64,000 nucleotides of DNA from Otatea glauca (taxonomy: Eukaryota; Streptophyta; Magnoliopsida; Poales; Poaceae): assembly GCA_036346275.1 (NCBI GenBank), contig CM070725.1, positions 13,878,216-13,942,215 of the forward strand, read 5' to 3'. Shown here one piece after another: positions 43,210 through 56,299 of this stretch. The position numbers and the translations under genes are program-made. The notes under the pieces were generated by a model. It saw nothing but the letters and a program-made list of their open reading frames with translations. It was not told where the DNA came from and made no database searches. The stretch's first letter is position 1, and the number at the start of each line of letters is the position of its first letter.

Positions 43210-44520
43210 ATTCATCTGATAATGCATGAGAAACATCCTTCGCTCAAAGGAGGCAACAAAGGCAGAGTGGAGGCAGAATCGACAAACCTGATTTTGAGCG
43301 AGTGACCGCTCAAACAGATCACCAATGATCCGATCGGTGGATGAGCTTTCGGATATGACGGGAGGACCAGGGTAGTGGCCTCTACCTCATGCACGTAAGA
43401 GGTAGGAGCAGAGCCACTCACCAAGGAGAGTCGGAAGGCAAGGTGGTCTCCCGAGGTGCGTAAATGGAAACAGGAGGCACCTCGTGTAGAGGGACTGGAT
43501 CCGGTGGAACACCATCATCTCCATCATCCTCATCTTCTACAAAGATGGTCTCGAGGGATAAGAAGAGCTCAAACATCGTGTCTAGCTCTGGCTAGCCTCA
43601 TCAAAGGTCACATCACAGTCTCTATGATCCTATGCGCATCAACGCTCCGCATCTTATAGCTACGAGAAGAAGTCGAGTAACCTAGAAAGATACCATCGTA
43701 AGAGCGAGACTCAAACTTATCTAGGTTACTGACTTCAAGATAAAACACTTGCAACCAAAACGCTAAATGAGACACACCGGGCTTTCGCCATACCTCAACT
43801 CATAAGAAGTGCGATGCAAATGTGCTCTCAAAACACGCGATTAGAAACATGGCAAGCGGTAGCTATAGCCTCACCCAAAACTTCCTAGGAGTATCAGACT
43901 GCCTAGCATCGTCCCGCCATCTCAACTGTGGTCCTGTTCTTCCTTTCCACTACGCCATTCTCACCGAGGGGCGAGGAGAAGAGAACCGATGCTCTAAACC
44001 AAACTCCACACAAAAACTCTCAAAGTAGGAATTCTTGAACTCCGTGCCATTATCACTACGTATAGCTCAGAATGCACAGGGAGCTCAATAGACAACCCAT
44101 CGATCAAACCCTCAAGCGAGAAAAGGTCTCATCCTTCGAGGCCATGAAGAATACCCAAGAGTATCTAGAAAATCATCAACGATGACAAGAACATACCACT
44201 TCCTCCCCGCCGATCGCACTCTAGCCGACCAACAAAGGTCCATATGTAAAAGCTGTCTGTGCATCACCATCACTACGGGATCGGAGGATGAGAAGCGAAG
44301 AACCATCTTGCCATGTCGGCAAGGAGAGCAAACTAAGTCTTTGACCATCTTGAGTTTGGGCAAACCCCGAATGAGATCGTGGTCGCTAACTCGGGTCAAA
44401 TGATCAAAACCAATGTGACCAAGTCTCCTATGCCGAAGGAGAGATCACGGACTCGAAGCAATCAAACATCAAGAGAGTCTCCGTAAGAAGCGTAAAAATC
44501 AGCACGAAAGACTCTCCCAA
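43210..44520 (-). pseudogene. Element D integrase
   Basis: 44112-44399 contains the zinc-binding end (IRGLPKLKMVKDLVCSPCRHGK) and the first catalytic Asp region (LLHMDLCWSARVRSAGRKWY, VLVIVDDF). Downstream, about 44050 to 43700, pieces of the core and C-terminal domain (for example an ENGVVERKNRT-like region near 43950 and KTPYEL-like region near 43800) appear in different frames. Many one- to three-base lesions interrupt it. Confidence 0.78.
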
Positions 44521-44699
44521 ATCTAGAAATCCCAAGAACTAACCCTCCCGATGAATCAAGGATTCTACAGCATTACTCTTGAAACTTACCTCGAAAGAGT
44601 CATCGATAAGTCGAGAAACAGAGAGCGATTGTATTGCGACTTACTTACTAAGGCAACATCTTTAAGAATGAAATTTTGTTAATGCAGATGGTACCTTTA

Positions 44700-44880
44700 G
44701 CAATGACTCTACTGAAGATGCATCCCCAAAAGTGATTAACTCATCACCGGGGCTCGGACTAGGAAGAGAACCAACGAGAATCTCCGCCATATGACGAGAA
44801 CAACCGAGTCAACAATCCAAACAACGCCCTTCCCATCCGGATTTAACCCGATCAAGACACAAGAGAGAAAGATGACTAAG
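44700..44880 (-). pseudogene. Element D aspartic protease active-site region
   Basis: Near 44775-44815 the minus strand reads TGG ATT GTT GAC TCG followed, after an apparent one-base loss, by codons for CSRHM, so the copia protease active site WIVDSGCSRHM is present but frame-broken. The rest of the protease cannot be followed reliably. Confidence 0.65.
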
Positions 44881-45284
44881 ATCGATAGAGTGAAGACTTA
44901 GGAACCCAATCATCAACCATACGACACCTCGTAATACCACCACGTAAGAAGATCGACTCGAGTGTCTCTCCGACGCCAACTCTCACACGATCAGAGCAAC
45001 TCGTAGATAATCTAGGAGTCAAAATCGGGTTGGCACGCCGTGGTGCAAAAGCCGACCATCCCAAGAAGGTCGCTCGATCTCCTACCGGAAAACACCTCAC
45101 GCCGCTGATATCTACCTCGATGGGAAAGACGAGGAATATCAAGAAGACGACGGAAAGACTGACTACGAACAGCTCCAGGGCTAAAACTCAAAGAACTAGC
45201 ATGAAAACCGAGTCCCGACGCCCAAACACAAAGCGACTCTCTAACCTGTCTAGATGAAGTGTGTGTCTTAGGAGCACTCAAAGT

Positions 45285-47600
45285 CTAGGGATGACCCTGA
45301 ATACCCCTAAGAGCAGCAACACGCTCACACCGAGTGATCTTGGCGCGCCTGAAGCAGAAATCTACTAGGTGACCATCCTTCTTACCGATGGTGCATGTGT
45401 ACTTCTCCTTGCTAGAGGCAGAAGCAATAGGAGTAACACCCTTCTGGTCAGAAGTCCTATGGACAACCCCAGCAGACCTAAACTTGGTGGTGCTCACTCT
45501 GAGAGCTACCACAATCTCACCACTCTTGGAGCCGCGCACAATGGTGGGAGGATGCGCCCGAGCGTGCTCCAAGGGATCAAATCCTAGACCTTGATTGAAT
45601 CTACTAATCTTGGATTGGTCTAGAATAAGATTGAGCTTCTTCTTGCCTCCAACAAACTTCTCGAGAGTGCTCATAAGATACTGGCAATCTCGGAAGAAAG
45701 AAGCACAAGAACAACAGGGGGAAGGAGAGGAAGAAGAAGAACCAGAAAGAGAAGATCTCTCAGCACGTGCTTTTTGTTCCCTTAGCACGGCTGCCTCAAT
45801 CTTGAGGGCCTCACAAGAAACGCAAGAGCATCTCTAATCCTAAGGTTTTGGTCTTTTAACTTCTTCTTAAGCTCGACATGGATTTGATCCACATCATCCT
45901 TAACCCCAATACACAGCAAGCAACCAGTTTGTGACTTAACTAGTAAATCCTTAGCAAGTTGATCACACTTGACATTCAAAGCATTATTGTCAAGTTTTAG
46001 TTGCTTACAGCCCTCACATGAGCCGATCGGGTCCTTAGAAGCATGCAATTCAAGTTCATCATTTCTAGCGTAAAGCTTTCTAAGGTGTTCGCCATGGCAT
46101 CAATTTCGACAAGCAATTTAGGCAATTAGCACATGATGGAGTGGAGTGAGCATGAAGAAAACTAGCCTCAACAGAATAGCATCAATAGAACTAGTGCTAG
46201 CATTCTTCAACCTAAGACCATCAAGTTCAACAAGCACACTATCATGTATGGTCCTTAGGTTCTCCAACTCCACAAGAATAGCATCACACAAAGAGCAATC
46301 ATCGCGACTCGGGAGGAGAAGATCTAAGTGAAGCTAACTCCGAGTCAAGGTACCTACTTCCTTCTCAAGTCTCAGTACACCTAGCTCTAGCTCTAGCATG
46401 AAATTTTCCTAATTTGCGTAAAGCTTCGTTGAGCTGGTCATAGGAGGGTACCTCATCCGAGTCAGAGAGCTCTGAGTCGCTGATGTCGCTGGTGTCGGCC
46501 ATGAAGCACATGCCGAGAAGTCATCGCCGCCTTCTTCTCTTGTGGATCATCCTCGCCTCGCCGCTCCATGTCTCCGTGTCGAAGAGGTTGATGTCGCAAG
46601 CGCGGCGAGGACGCGTGGAAGAGCTTCTTGTTCTGGAGAAGTTGCGTACTTCTTCTCGTGCGCGGCTCACAAACCGAAGGCTTCTTGTTGCGGTTCTTGT
46701 CGGTGTAATCGTTCTTGCCCGAACCGCCAACGCCGTTTTGCCCTTCTCCGCCTTGGTATAGTCGCCAATGTGGTTGGGGCCACCACACTCAAGCGGTGAT
46801 CATGCCACCTCTCTTCCTCTCTCTCACCCTCTTGTATGCATGAGAAAACTTGCGGCGAGAAGAGCAAGCTCATTTTCCGAAATTTTTCCAGCTTGGTCAT
46901 CGCTAGCTCGCAAAGGGCGGAAGAGAGAAACCAATAGAAGGATCAAGAAGAAGATCCAATGGGATCGGTGACCAAAGCCATCGATCGAGATTTCGTCTTC
47001 CGAGAGACGACATCGATCTCATGAGTATTGAGGCGGAATAAAGCCCGCCAAGAGTCGAGTCGATAAGTCGGTGGTGTCCTTGATGGTGGTCACCTTCATC
47101 TCCCAAACCCGAAGGTCGAGTGCGGTCAAGAAATGCCGAGCATTGTCCGAGTCAGGTATATGCAACCAACCGCCGGAGGTCGCTCAAAATCTTTGTAAAC
47201 CGACCAAAACACTCGCCGAGACTCTCACCAAAGGCTGATCAAACTTGTTGTACTCGCTTGAACTGGTCTCGCCTCACGCCTTGATTTGAGTAGAGCCCTC
47301 ATGGTAAGCATCGAGGGTTACCCAAATCTCGTGAGCGGAGCGAAGGTGAGAAATCCTATCATAATCACCGCTGCTAAGACCTCAGATGAGAATGTTCCTT
47401 GCCTTAGCATTCGCCTCAACGCCAAACATATTGATGGCCGTGACATTTTCATCGCCAGGAACCTCATACGGGAGTTTCACCTTCGCCATATCGTAGCCTC
47501 GGGCAGTGATGTATGACTCCATCCGGACTTCCAAAAGGAAAATCAACTCCATTAAAGATGGGAGGCTTGATGGAATATTTGTCCGCTGCCATGGCTCTTG
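45285..47600 (-). pseudogene. Element D gag
   Basis: The N-terminal part (47382-47600) has PPIFNGVDFPF, then across frame changes VRMESYITARGYD, VKLPYEVPGDENVTAINMF and GVEANAKARNILI, the opening of Sirevirus Gag. The C-terminal part (45285-45788) has a CCHC-like knuckle (CTIGKKDGHLVDFC, with the second Cys replaced) and a basic tail. 45782-46048 has coiled-coil-like heptads (KQLKLDNNALNVKCDQLAKD). Frameshifts are numerous and mostly short. Confidence 0.82.
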
Positions 47601-47628
47601 AGACCGGCCAAGATCTAGAAAGAGCGAA

Positions 47629-47643
47629 CTGCTCGATACCAAT
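47629..47643 (-). other. Primer binding site of element D
   Basis: The minus strand reads ATTGGTATCGAGCAG next to the 5' LTR. It matches an initiator-Met primer site with the AG of ATCAGAGC missing. Confidence 0.75.
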
Positions 47644-49266
47644 TGAAGGACCGAGATGGCGAATGAGGGGGGGTGAATGGTCGCAAATAAAAATTCCCCA
47701 AGATACTCCAACAAAAACCTCGACAAGATCGCCAAAAGGAATTGTGAAAACCCAAAAACTAGACAACTATGTGTACCCCAAGCTTGCATGGATAAGTACC
47801 ATAAAATATGTGGGGATTTTTGAGTCACAATCCTGGTTGTCTAGTGTCCAAGATAAAGAGGAATCAATTCAAACTCTTGCTTTTAGAAAGGACATCAATT
47901 CAAATCACAAAAGTCACTTTCAGAAAAGCAAAAACAGAATTTCCAGAACTTGTCCTCAATTTGCACAGGAGGTTGGTGGGTTTCTGTAGCTCACAAATTT
48001 TTTTGACTTTTTATCCCCATGAGCATCAGAGTCGTGAAGAACTCCACCAAATTTCTCCTCAAAAAGCATTACAGAAAAAACAGGAAAAATCTAAGAACAC
48101 AGTATGCTCAAGAACATCGAGCAGAAAGTTTGGGGCTCGGTTTTCACCTCATGGCGCCCAAACAGTGCAACAAGTGAACTCCAAAATTTTTATGCAGGTG
48201 TATACCAGAGTCCCTCACCTCCTACAACAAGAATAACTCAAAAATGATTTTTCTATATTTTACAAAAATCAAACACTGACTGCTGCGCGAAGAACAAGTT
48301 CTGAACAAAGTTGGAACTTGAAAGAAAAGATGTTCTCTACTCAATCCAAGAGTGCAAAAGAGATGTAAAACCATATGAACACAGTCAAAACATCCAAGAT
48401 CAGCAGCATTTAGAAGGAGGGGAGGCAAATCCAAATTACTTGAAAGTAAATTATGGAATGTAATTGCGGAAAGTAAATGCTGAATTTAAATTATGTAAAG
48501 TAAAGACATAATGTAAATGCATAAAATAAATTCAGAGGTGGATGAATAAAACTTTCATTTCTGGAAGGAGGTTACAAAGCCTCACATTCTTGAGGGCAAA
48601 GCTCAAATGAGCATCAAAACCTCAACACCTTCAAGGGAAGGAGGCTACCCTCCACCCCTATTTATACTACTCTTGGGCCACCTACCACCCTTGGATGAGT
48701 CCTCAACCCTAGAGCACTCATCTAAGGGCTAGGATTAACCCACACACACAGCCATGCAAGGGCTAACCCAAAACCCACACACATACCGGGTTTTCTTGCA
48801 CGGTTTTCAAAGCATACTACCTAGACCCGCTAACCTATCAACTAGACCTCAATCCGACGGCCCTCATTGATCCACGCGGCATCTATCTAGCATCAACTCC
48901 TTTCCTTGTCTTCTTGACTTGCCCGACTCCGCCTCCGATCATCTTCCGCGATCTCCCAACCGTCTGACCTCCGACGCCTCGCCTAGTCCCGGCCATCCTT
49001 CGCCTCACCATGACCTAGCACCGCCGCCTCGCAACCATCAAAGACAAGGAAACTCCTCACATAGCAATGCCCACAAAGATGTGCAATAAACCATCCAACT
49101 CATCACTACCGCGTCCCATACGACCAGATCGCCACTCCTGGCAGAGACAACTCAAATTGCTTCATTTTGAAAATCAATCCAAATCAAACTCAAACTTGAG
49201 CACACCTTGCTCAAATAAAGTCAAATACTCATCACAAACATGGATGGACGTCCACATGGTCCTTCA
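47644..49266 (-). repeat. Element D 5' LTR
   Basis: 1623 bases, the partner of 38311-39942, with TATA box at 48659-48666 on the minus strand. Differences from the other LTR are concentrated at CTG/CTCG and homopolymer sites (for example CGTCTCGACC versus CGTCTGACC, GCCTGCAACC versus GCCTCGCAACC). Confidence 0.95.
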
Positions 49267-51768
49267 CACATCCATAGCTACAAAAACCACCTGAGGTCTC
49301 ACATGCTAAGACTTCGGAATCATACTCAACTAGGTCTGTCCCATACCAGACATGTGGTTGTATGTTAGGCCCAGTTCAATGGCTTGCAAGGTTAAGTCCT
49401 TAGGTTGACCGTGGCAAGACTACCCAAAGTTCACAAAACCAAATTCAACAACATCACTCCCATGTGCCACATCTGGCCCTCCATTAATCACTTGCCACTT
49501 GCCACAGTCTAAATCATTTTACCACCCTAGTTGGTTACCATGCACCGTGTGCCATCAATAACATCAACACACGTGTCACAATCTCAAAATGTCTTTCATA
49601 TTTCATTAGTCAATATTTCATCTTTGCCATGAAACAGTGTCAATGAAGCGCACCGCTTAGCTAAGCATACCTACTTCGTTCTAACCATTTCCTGTTGGTG
49701 ACTAGTATTGACCAATTTAATAGTTTCCATCTTAGGGTGACAATGAATTTATGGCATACAAATACTAGGAACAAGGAATCGATAACAAGTGGTGATTTAA
49801 CTAAACCCAAATTACTTTGAAGCTTTTATAATTTAATTAGCATGCATAATTTAAATCAACATAATATTTAAAAACATTAGGAGCAAGATGGTCAAAGCAT
49901 AACTTTTCGTAAAGCAGCGAGTCTTGGTCTAGGTCTTGGTCTAGAGCTTGATCCTCAAAATTCGTGTCCTCACACAACTCGACGTCTACGCGTAACAGAT
50001 AAGAACCAAATGAATACGCAAAACAACATACAAACCCACATTCAGAAACTACCGCAAATCAAACTAATTCATAACGTTATGAAAACTTCTAGATAATTAA
50101 TTTATCATTTTCTAAGGTTTATAAAATTTATTTTGACATTTTTGGACGTATAGTTTAGGAGCTACAAAAATCGTCAGTTTGGACATTCCGTGAATATTTT
50201 AACGGTACAAATTTATTTGTAAAATTTCAGTAAAATTAGCATAGCTAGGTGTTGATTTTTACTCATTTAAAAAATTTGTCTCACGCAGATTGGACTTATA
50301 ACGAATTTGTAATGAAAATAACAAATTTCGTGTTTTCTTAGAAATGTTTACGTACAACTAGTTTTGAACATGCATGATACTGTTCATGGCGTATATGCGT
50401 ATTCTTTTGTTGCCTGTTGCTTGGCTTGCTTTGGTTACGAAAAAACAGAAAAGAAACCCAAGGCCAGGTCTGTGTCAACGGCCGGCGAGCACGCAGGATG
50501 AACGCGGCGATGTTGAAGGATTTGGCGGCAATGACAACAAAGAACGACGGCGGCATGGCGCAAAGAAGAACGACGCTACATGGCGACATTCAGGCATACA
50601 TTCCTAATATATATATGTATATACATGCCTAACATATACATACATGCATGCGTTCTAATATAATCGTAGATATGCATATAGAAAAGTATATATGCGAATC
50701 ATGCTAATATATATATATATATGTATGTATGGAAAAATGCATGCGTTTGGTTGTATATACATATATACTTGCATTCGCCTCACACAAAAAAAAGATAAGG
50801 GAATACTGGTCGGCAAAGAGTTGCAGTAATGCACTATCTCCACGCAGAAGAGGCGTGGCCGGAGGGTGCGCCGGCGTTGGCGAAGTCCGCACGAGGCGAT
50901 GGAAGAAGGTACACGATCGTCCGGGCAAGGGAGGCAGGAAGATGTGGATGTAGAGGGAAAAAAGACAGAAAGATCTCTTTGGTGTATGCGTGCAAGAGGA
51001 AAAGATGGCTGGAAGGAAAGAAGGCAGGACCTTGAGTCACGCGTGCAGGAAAAGAAGGAAACAGCCGTGTTAAGGAATTGCTGTTACTACATGTTAAGGA
51101 ATTGCTGTTACTACATGCATGGAGGTAATGACCAATTAGCATGCATGTGCATTTAGATGAGAAAGGAAACGGCTGCATTAACCAATGTAATTCATGCATA
51201 CAAGAGGTTCCGTTGCTAATTCATTTGCATTACTAATTCACTTGCATAGGAACGGAAACTAGCGTCATCAATGGTCACGTTACATTTTTGAAAGGGAAAA
51301 AAAACAGTTAGCCGATTCTGTTTTCAGAAATTAAATAGCAATGAAACAAAACACGATTATGATAAAATAACAGAAAGGCCCCAAAAATCTTGGAAAGATC
51401 CCCTAAAATACTTCGAATATTTGGAACCTAGCGAAGTTGGTTTCGTGATTTTTCGATATATAGATTTTCCGCGAAAATTCTTTTAGTGAATCAGACACTT
51501 GTACAGATTTTTATAAAATCAACAACTTAATTTATAGATCAAGTTTTTGAAAATATTTGAAAGGAACATTCTTGTTTTTCAAATGTCATTATTTTAAACT
51601 AAATTTTAAAATTTTATGCGCACGTGACACACACAATCTTTATTTTATATGATTAACTCAATACGCTTAAGTTCAAATTAACTTCAAAAATTCCAATTAC
51701 ATACCCGAAAAATTCTATTAATTCCAGAATGCCATAAATATATTAAAAGCAAATTTTGGGACGTTACA
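49267..51768 (-). repeat. Element F 3' LTR, right part (U3 side)
   Basis: It continues the F LTR after element D and matches 58453-60965 to the terminal ACGTTACA. It carries a 24-bp tandem duplication (GTTAAGGAATTGCTGTTACTACAT twice, 51068-51115) that the 5' LTR lacks, and a short (TA)n at 50705-50723 that is much longer in the 5' LTR. Confidence 0.95.
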
Positions 51769-51783
51769 AACCTCCCCCCTTAA
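51769..51783 (-). other. Polypurine tract of element F
   Basis: On the minus strand TTAAGGGGGGAGGTT abuts the LTR start TGTAACGTCCC. Confidence 0.9.
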
Positions 51784-51812
51784 CGGAATCTCGTCCCCGA
51801 GATTCGTGGTCA

Positions 51813-52380
51813 CTAAAGAGAAGGTTGGGAAATTCTTCTTCGATCTTCTTCACGCTCCCATGTTGCTTCGTTCTCTGAGTGGTTGCTCCATTGAACTCTG
51901 CAGAAGCGGATTGTTTTATTCCTGGTTTCTCGTTCAGCTGTGTCCAAGATCTTGATTGGGTATTCCTTGTAGGTCAGATCTTCCTGCAATTCTATCTCTT
52001 CGAGGGGTGTCTGCTCTATTGGCACTCGAAGGCATTTCTTAAGTTGAGATACATAGAACACATCATGCACTCCTGCCAACGATTGGGGCAACTCCAACTG
52101 ATATGTGACTTCACCTCTACGGCTCAAGATCTTGAATGGACCCACGTATCTTGGAGCAAGTTTTCCTTTGGTGTGGAATCTTTTGACTCCTTTGAGCGGT
52201 GTGACTCTGAGATATACATAATCCTCGGCTCAAAGCTTAACTCATGCGCCGGTTGTCGGCCAGAACTCTTTTGCCTTGATTGTGCAATCTTGATCTTTCT
52301 CTAATCATGGCAATCTTTTTCTCAAAGATCGTAAGAATGTCGGGCCCAAATATTTGACGCTCACCCGCCTCGCTCCAATT
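51813..52380 (-). pseudogene. Element F integrase C-terminus with chromodomain
   Basis: The 110-codon open piece (51813-52145) has [35 protein letters not shown] and the full chromodomain-type end: [20 protein letters not shown], then [17 protein letters not shown]. The aromatic positions here are Tyr (YPIKIL) and Trp (VQW and TWE). Upstream to 52380 the frame is broken by small deletions. Compared with element A, the chromodomain is complete. Confidence 0.9.
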
Positions 52381-52744
52381 TAACTGTTCGACATGGACGG
52401 CCATATAGTGCTTCAAATGGAGACATTTTTAGGTCGGCTTGGTAATCGTTGTTATAGCTCAATTCTGCGTATGGCAGACATTTATCCCATGAAGTGACAT
52501 ATGACAGAGCACAAGCCCTTAACATATCCTCGAGTATCTGATTTACTCTTTCAGTCTGACCATCTGTTTGTGGATGGTATGCCGTACTGAAATTCAAACG
52601 GGTGCCCATTGCTGTATGCAACTTATTCCAAAATCTTGAGGTAAATTGAGTAACTCGATCCGATACTATCTTCTTTGGTACACCATGCAAGCACACAATT
52701 CGCCATATATAGCTCAAACTAGTCGATCTCCGAGTATGTGGTTT
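52361..52744 (-). pseudogene. Element F integrase core, C-terminal half
   Basis: An open piece of 118 codons with the second catalytic Asp in KIVSDRVTQFTSRFW (usual SDRGTQF, with Gly changed to Val) and the catalytic Glu in TDGQTERVNQILEDML, ending MSPFEALYGRPCRT. A short frame break at about 52720-52745 separates it from the first half of the core in the next frame upstream. Confidence 0.9.
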
Positions 52745-53785
52745 TCACCGTATAAAGTGGGCTACTTTGGTTAGGCGATCAATTATAACCCATATCGATT
52801 CAAAACCTTGCTGAGTTCTGGGTAAACCGGTAATGAAATCCATACCGATTTCCTCCCACTTCCACTCAGGTACCTTCAGAGGTTGCAACAGTCCTGCTGG
52901 CCTCTGATGCATTGCCTTTACTCTTTGACATATATCACACAATACGACGTGTTCGGCAACTTCTCGTTTCATGTTTGGCCACCAGAATCTTCCCTTGAGA
53001 TCTTGGTACATTTTTGCACTTCCTGGATGAATTGAGTACTTGGAATCGTGTGCTTCCTCAAGTATCAACTGCTTCAATTCAGGTTTATGGGGTATGCAGA
53101 TTCTATTTTTCATCCACAAGGTACCCTGCTCGTCTACTCTAAAGTCCTTGGATAAGCCTTCGTCTATCTTGGATTTGATCCTATGAATCTTATCATCATC
53201 CTTTTGACCTTCCCTGATCTGTTCTTCTAGGGTCGGCTTCACTTCCATGGTAGCCAGATATCCTCTAGTTACGACCTCCAATCTTAGCTTATGAAGCTCT
53301 TTACACAAATCAACCTGGTTTTCTGCAACCACCACATTTAGGCTATGGCTTTTCCGACTCAAAGCATCAGCAACCACATTTGCTTTTCCTGGATGGTAGT
53401 GGATTCCAATGTTATAATCCTTGATTAACTCCAACCATCTTCTTTGCCTCATGTTAAGGTTCGATTGTGTGAATATATACTTTAAACTTTTGTGGTTAGT
53501 ATATATTTCACATCGGTTTTCGATGAGATAGTGGCGCCATATTTTAAGGGCGTGCACTACAACAGCTAACTCCAAGTCGTGAGTTGGGTAATTCTGCTCA
53601 TGTGGCCTTAGCTGCCTTGACTCATAAGCCACTACTTTGCCGTTCTGCATCAGAACACATCCAAGTCCTTGACGCGAAGCATCACAGTATATATCAAAGC
53701 CGTCCTTAACATTCAAAGAACACCAAGACAAAATGGTTATACGCTTCTTCGCTTCTTGGAAACTCTTCTCGCACTCAAGGCCCAT
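52745..53785 (-). pseudogene. Element F RNase H and integrase N-terminal half
   Basis: A continuous 346-codon open frame. RNase [54 protein letters not shown] and ADALSRKS, with the catalytic residues present except that the usual TDHKSL is TNHKSL (Asp to Asn at a catalytic position). The integrase zinc domain follows ([31 protein letters not shown]), then the first catalytic Asp in [15 protein letters not shown]. It ends at a frameshift after KVAHFI. Confidence 0.92.
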
Positions 53786-53903
53786 ACATACTTTTTATCC
53801 TTTTCAACAATTGCGTAAGAGGTCTTGCAATTGATGAAAACCTTCAATGAACCGGCGTAATATCCCGCCATTCCAAGAAAACTTAACTGGGTAATTGACT
53901 TTG

Positions 53904-54013
53904 GTTGCTCCTAATGTAACATCGCTCCACTTTCTTCTGGTCGACTACTCCTTCGACTTTGTTGCTCCTGTAACATCGCTTCCACTTTCTTCGGGTCGAC
54001 AGCTACTCCTTCG
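53904..54013. repeat. 57-bp-period tandem duplication in element F pol
   Basis: 53904-53955 and 53961-54013 share GTTGCTCCT, GTAACATCGCT, CCACTTTCTTC and GGTCGAC with small indels. The duplication lies just 3' of the RT in the coding direction and contributes to the break in frame between RT and RNase H. Confidence 0.88.
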
Positions 54014-54051
54014 GTAGTCATTACATGACTCAAGAACTCTACCTTCTTTTT

Positions 54052-55110
54052 TCAGAAGTCACATTTGCTGAATTTGGCATATAGTTGGTTTTCTCTTAGC
54101 TTTTCCAGAACTATCCTTAAGTGTTCTGCATGCTCCTCTTCTACCCTGGAGTAGACTAGTATGTCATCAATGAAAACGACAACGAACCTATCCAAGTATT
54201 CCATGAATACTTTGTTCATCATATTCATGAAATAAGCTGGGGCATTGGTCAAGCCAAAAGACATGACTGTGAATTCATAATGCCCATACCTTGACGAGAA
54301 AGCTGTCTTTGGTATGTCCTCGTTTCGTATTTTTAACTGGTGGTATCCGGATCGAAGGTCTATCTTAGAGAAGACTCCCGCTCCTCTTAACTGATCAAAG
54401 AGCTCATCTATCCTAGGTAAAGGATATTTATTCTTTATCGTCACCTCATTTAGTGCACGATAGTCTATACACATTCTAAAACTTCCATCTTTCTTTTTAA
54501 CGAATAGAACTGGTGCTCCCCACGGCGATGAGCTAGGTTTAATGAAACCTTTTTCCATGAGTTCTTCAATCTGCTTCTTCATCTCCACTAGTTCTTCTGT
54601 AGACATCCTATAAGGCCTCTTTGCAATAGGTGCTGAACCAGGCACTAGTTCAATCGCGAACTCAACATCCCTGTCCGGTGGCATCCCTGGCAAATCTTCG
54701 GGAAAAACATCCGAAAAGTCTTTCACCATTGGCACATCTTCTAGACTCACGGTCTTCATACTATTGACCATAAATTTTCCATTTCGGGCTGTGGTTGCTT
54801 GAAATTCCACTTTTTCTCCATCTTGGTTCTCTATAGACACTACTCTGTGGCCACAAATTAATCATCGCTTTATGTTTGGTGAGCCAATCCATTCCGAGGA
54901 TTACATCCAAGGTTTGGGTGTCTAGCACAATTAGATTTGCTAGAAACTCTACCTCGTTTATGACCAGCTTAACTCCCAAACATCCTAGGTTAGATTGAAG
55001 TTTCGACCCAGGTGATTGCACTACTAGTGTGCACTTAAGTTTTCTCGCCCAACCCATTTCCCAAAGAAAGTCTTGAGAGATGAATGAATGTGAAGCACCG
55101 TAATCAAATA
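54052..55110 (-). pseudogene. Element F protease and reverse transcriptase
   Basis: Protease: near 55087-55107 the minus strand encodes LFDYGASHSFIS, the active site with DSG changed to DYG; 54761-55057 continues to LDTQTLDVILGMDWL. RT (54052-54840) is open and complete: [76 protein letters not shown], then the active site [13 protein letters not shown] frameshift between protease and RT lies near 54840. RT looks catalytically plausible; the element as a whole is not functional. Confidence 0.93.
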
Positions 55111-56293
55111 AAACTGTAAGGTGTAATCGAGTTAATCAAAACGTACCCAATATGATGTCCGTGGCATCTTGAGCTTCAAAGAAGCCAGACATGGTTCACG
55201 CGCCTTGGACGATTGTCGACGGTGCAGCTACGGATTGATTGTTTCACGGTTTGTCGCTGTCTTTGGTGTCTTCGCTTGTTGGCCCTGTGTTGAAGTGAAT
55301 CGGGTCATATTGCCTCTTTGGGCAATCGATTGGCAAAGTGTCCCGTTCGCTGTACCGTAGTAACGCTTCTCTACATTTTGTCGATTGGAACCCGGTGCAT
55401 TATTCCTCCAGATCAAGGCGTCCTAAAGCCCTCACCAAGATCCGCGAAGAAACCGCCCTCCGATTAGGCGCTTGAGGTTTGAATTTTGCAAATTGCCGAG
55501 GATTGACTCTCACCTCATCTCGATTCGGATGTCCCCTTGGCCTCGACATCCGCGCTATGTCCTCTCCTATTTCTTTGCGCTTATCTTCAAGAATGAGCGC
55601 CTTATTGACAAGCTCTTGAAAGTCCGGGAACGTGGGTGATCACCCTACTTGAAGCCAGAGTTCACCCTTCATGAATCGGACTGCCTCGCTTTATCCGTTG
55701 TTACATCTTCTCGCGATATCGAGCCAATTGAGTAAATTTGTTCAAATAGTCGCCACCGATTGGCCACCCCGCTTGAGGTTCCAAATTCTCTTTCTTAAGA
55801 TCCATGATACCCTCGGTACATGGTATAGGCGGAAGGTCGTTGTGAACTCCTCCCATGTGATACTGAGGATCCTCGCGAAGCACAAAAGTTTTCCCACCAT
55901 TCAATGCGGTTCTCTAGCCGGTGAGAGGCATATAGTACCCTCTCATGTCCTACACATTGAGTTATGTGTAACTTCCTTCGATAGTTCTCAGCCAATCATC
56001 CGCCTCCAACGGATTGGCATCGCCTGAGAACGTGGGTGGACGAGTCCTCATGAACTCTGATAGTCTTGAATAGGGGTGTGGTCCATGGTTACCCCCTTGT
56101 GGAACATTTGCAGCAGCTTGATTAGATATCTGCCGACCGTCGCATCATTGTGTTCATCACCGGTTTGAGCAATGAGAAAAGCTCCCAAATTCAGAGATCC
56201 ACTTGCGCGGTTGAGGAATTGGGTCCTCGCTCGATCTCTTGCACGGTTAGCTCCACTTCCGCTAGCTCCAGCGTTACCGCGAGTCCTCACCAT
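55111..56293 (-). pseudogene. Element F gag
   Basis: The start Met is at 56291-56293 (MVRTRGNAGASGSG). The capsid core continues across frame changes: EFMRTRPPTFSGDANPLEAD at about 56000-56060, VLYASHRLENRIEWWENF (55795-55995), a KGELWLQ segment near 55650 and KRKEIGEDIARMSRPRG near 55560. A degraded knuckle-like CREALLRY...DC region lies near 55350. Most breaks are one- or two-base losses. Only one knuckle-like site is visible, unlike element A. Confidence 0.82.
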
Positions 56294-56299
56294 CTGTTG

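Larger units (their letters stand above)
38311..49266 (-). mobile_element. Element D: Sirevirus-type Ty1/copia retrotransposon inside the element F LTR
   Basis: Two LTRs (38311-39942, 47644-49266) with ends TGAAGGACC/GGTCCTTCA flank 7.7 kb that encodes, on the minus strand, gag, protease, integrase, RT and RNase H in copia order. A perfect CACAT duplication borders it (38306-38310 and 49267-49271); the empty site is preserved in the other F LTR at about 58455. The LTRs are very similar, so this is the youngest insertion in the pile. Frame breaks are frequent in gag and pol. Gag and RT motifs and the several polypurine-like sites before the 3' LTR fit the Sirevirus (Maximus/SIRE) lineage. Confidence 0.94.

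Noticed and set aside
38311..49266. Duplicated 1.6-kb blocks as a segmental gene duplication
   Set aside because: TG...CA ends, a 5-bp target duplication, primer site and polypurine tract show they are the LTRs of element D.
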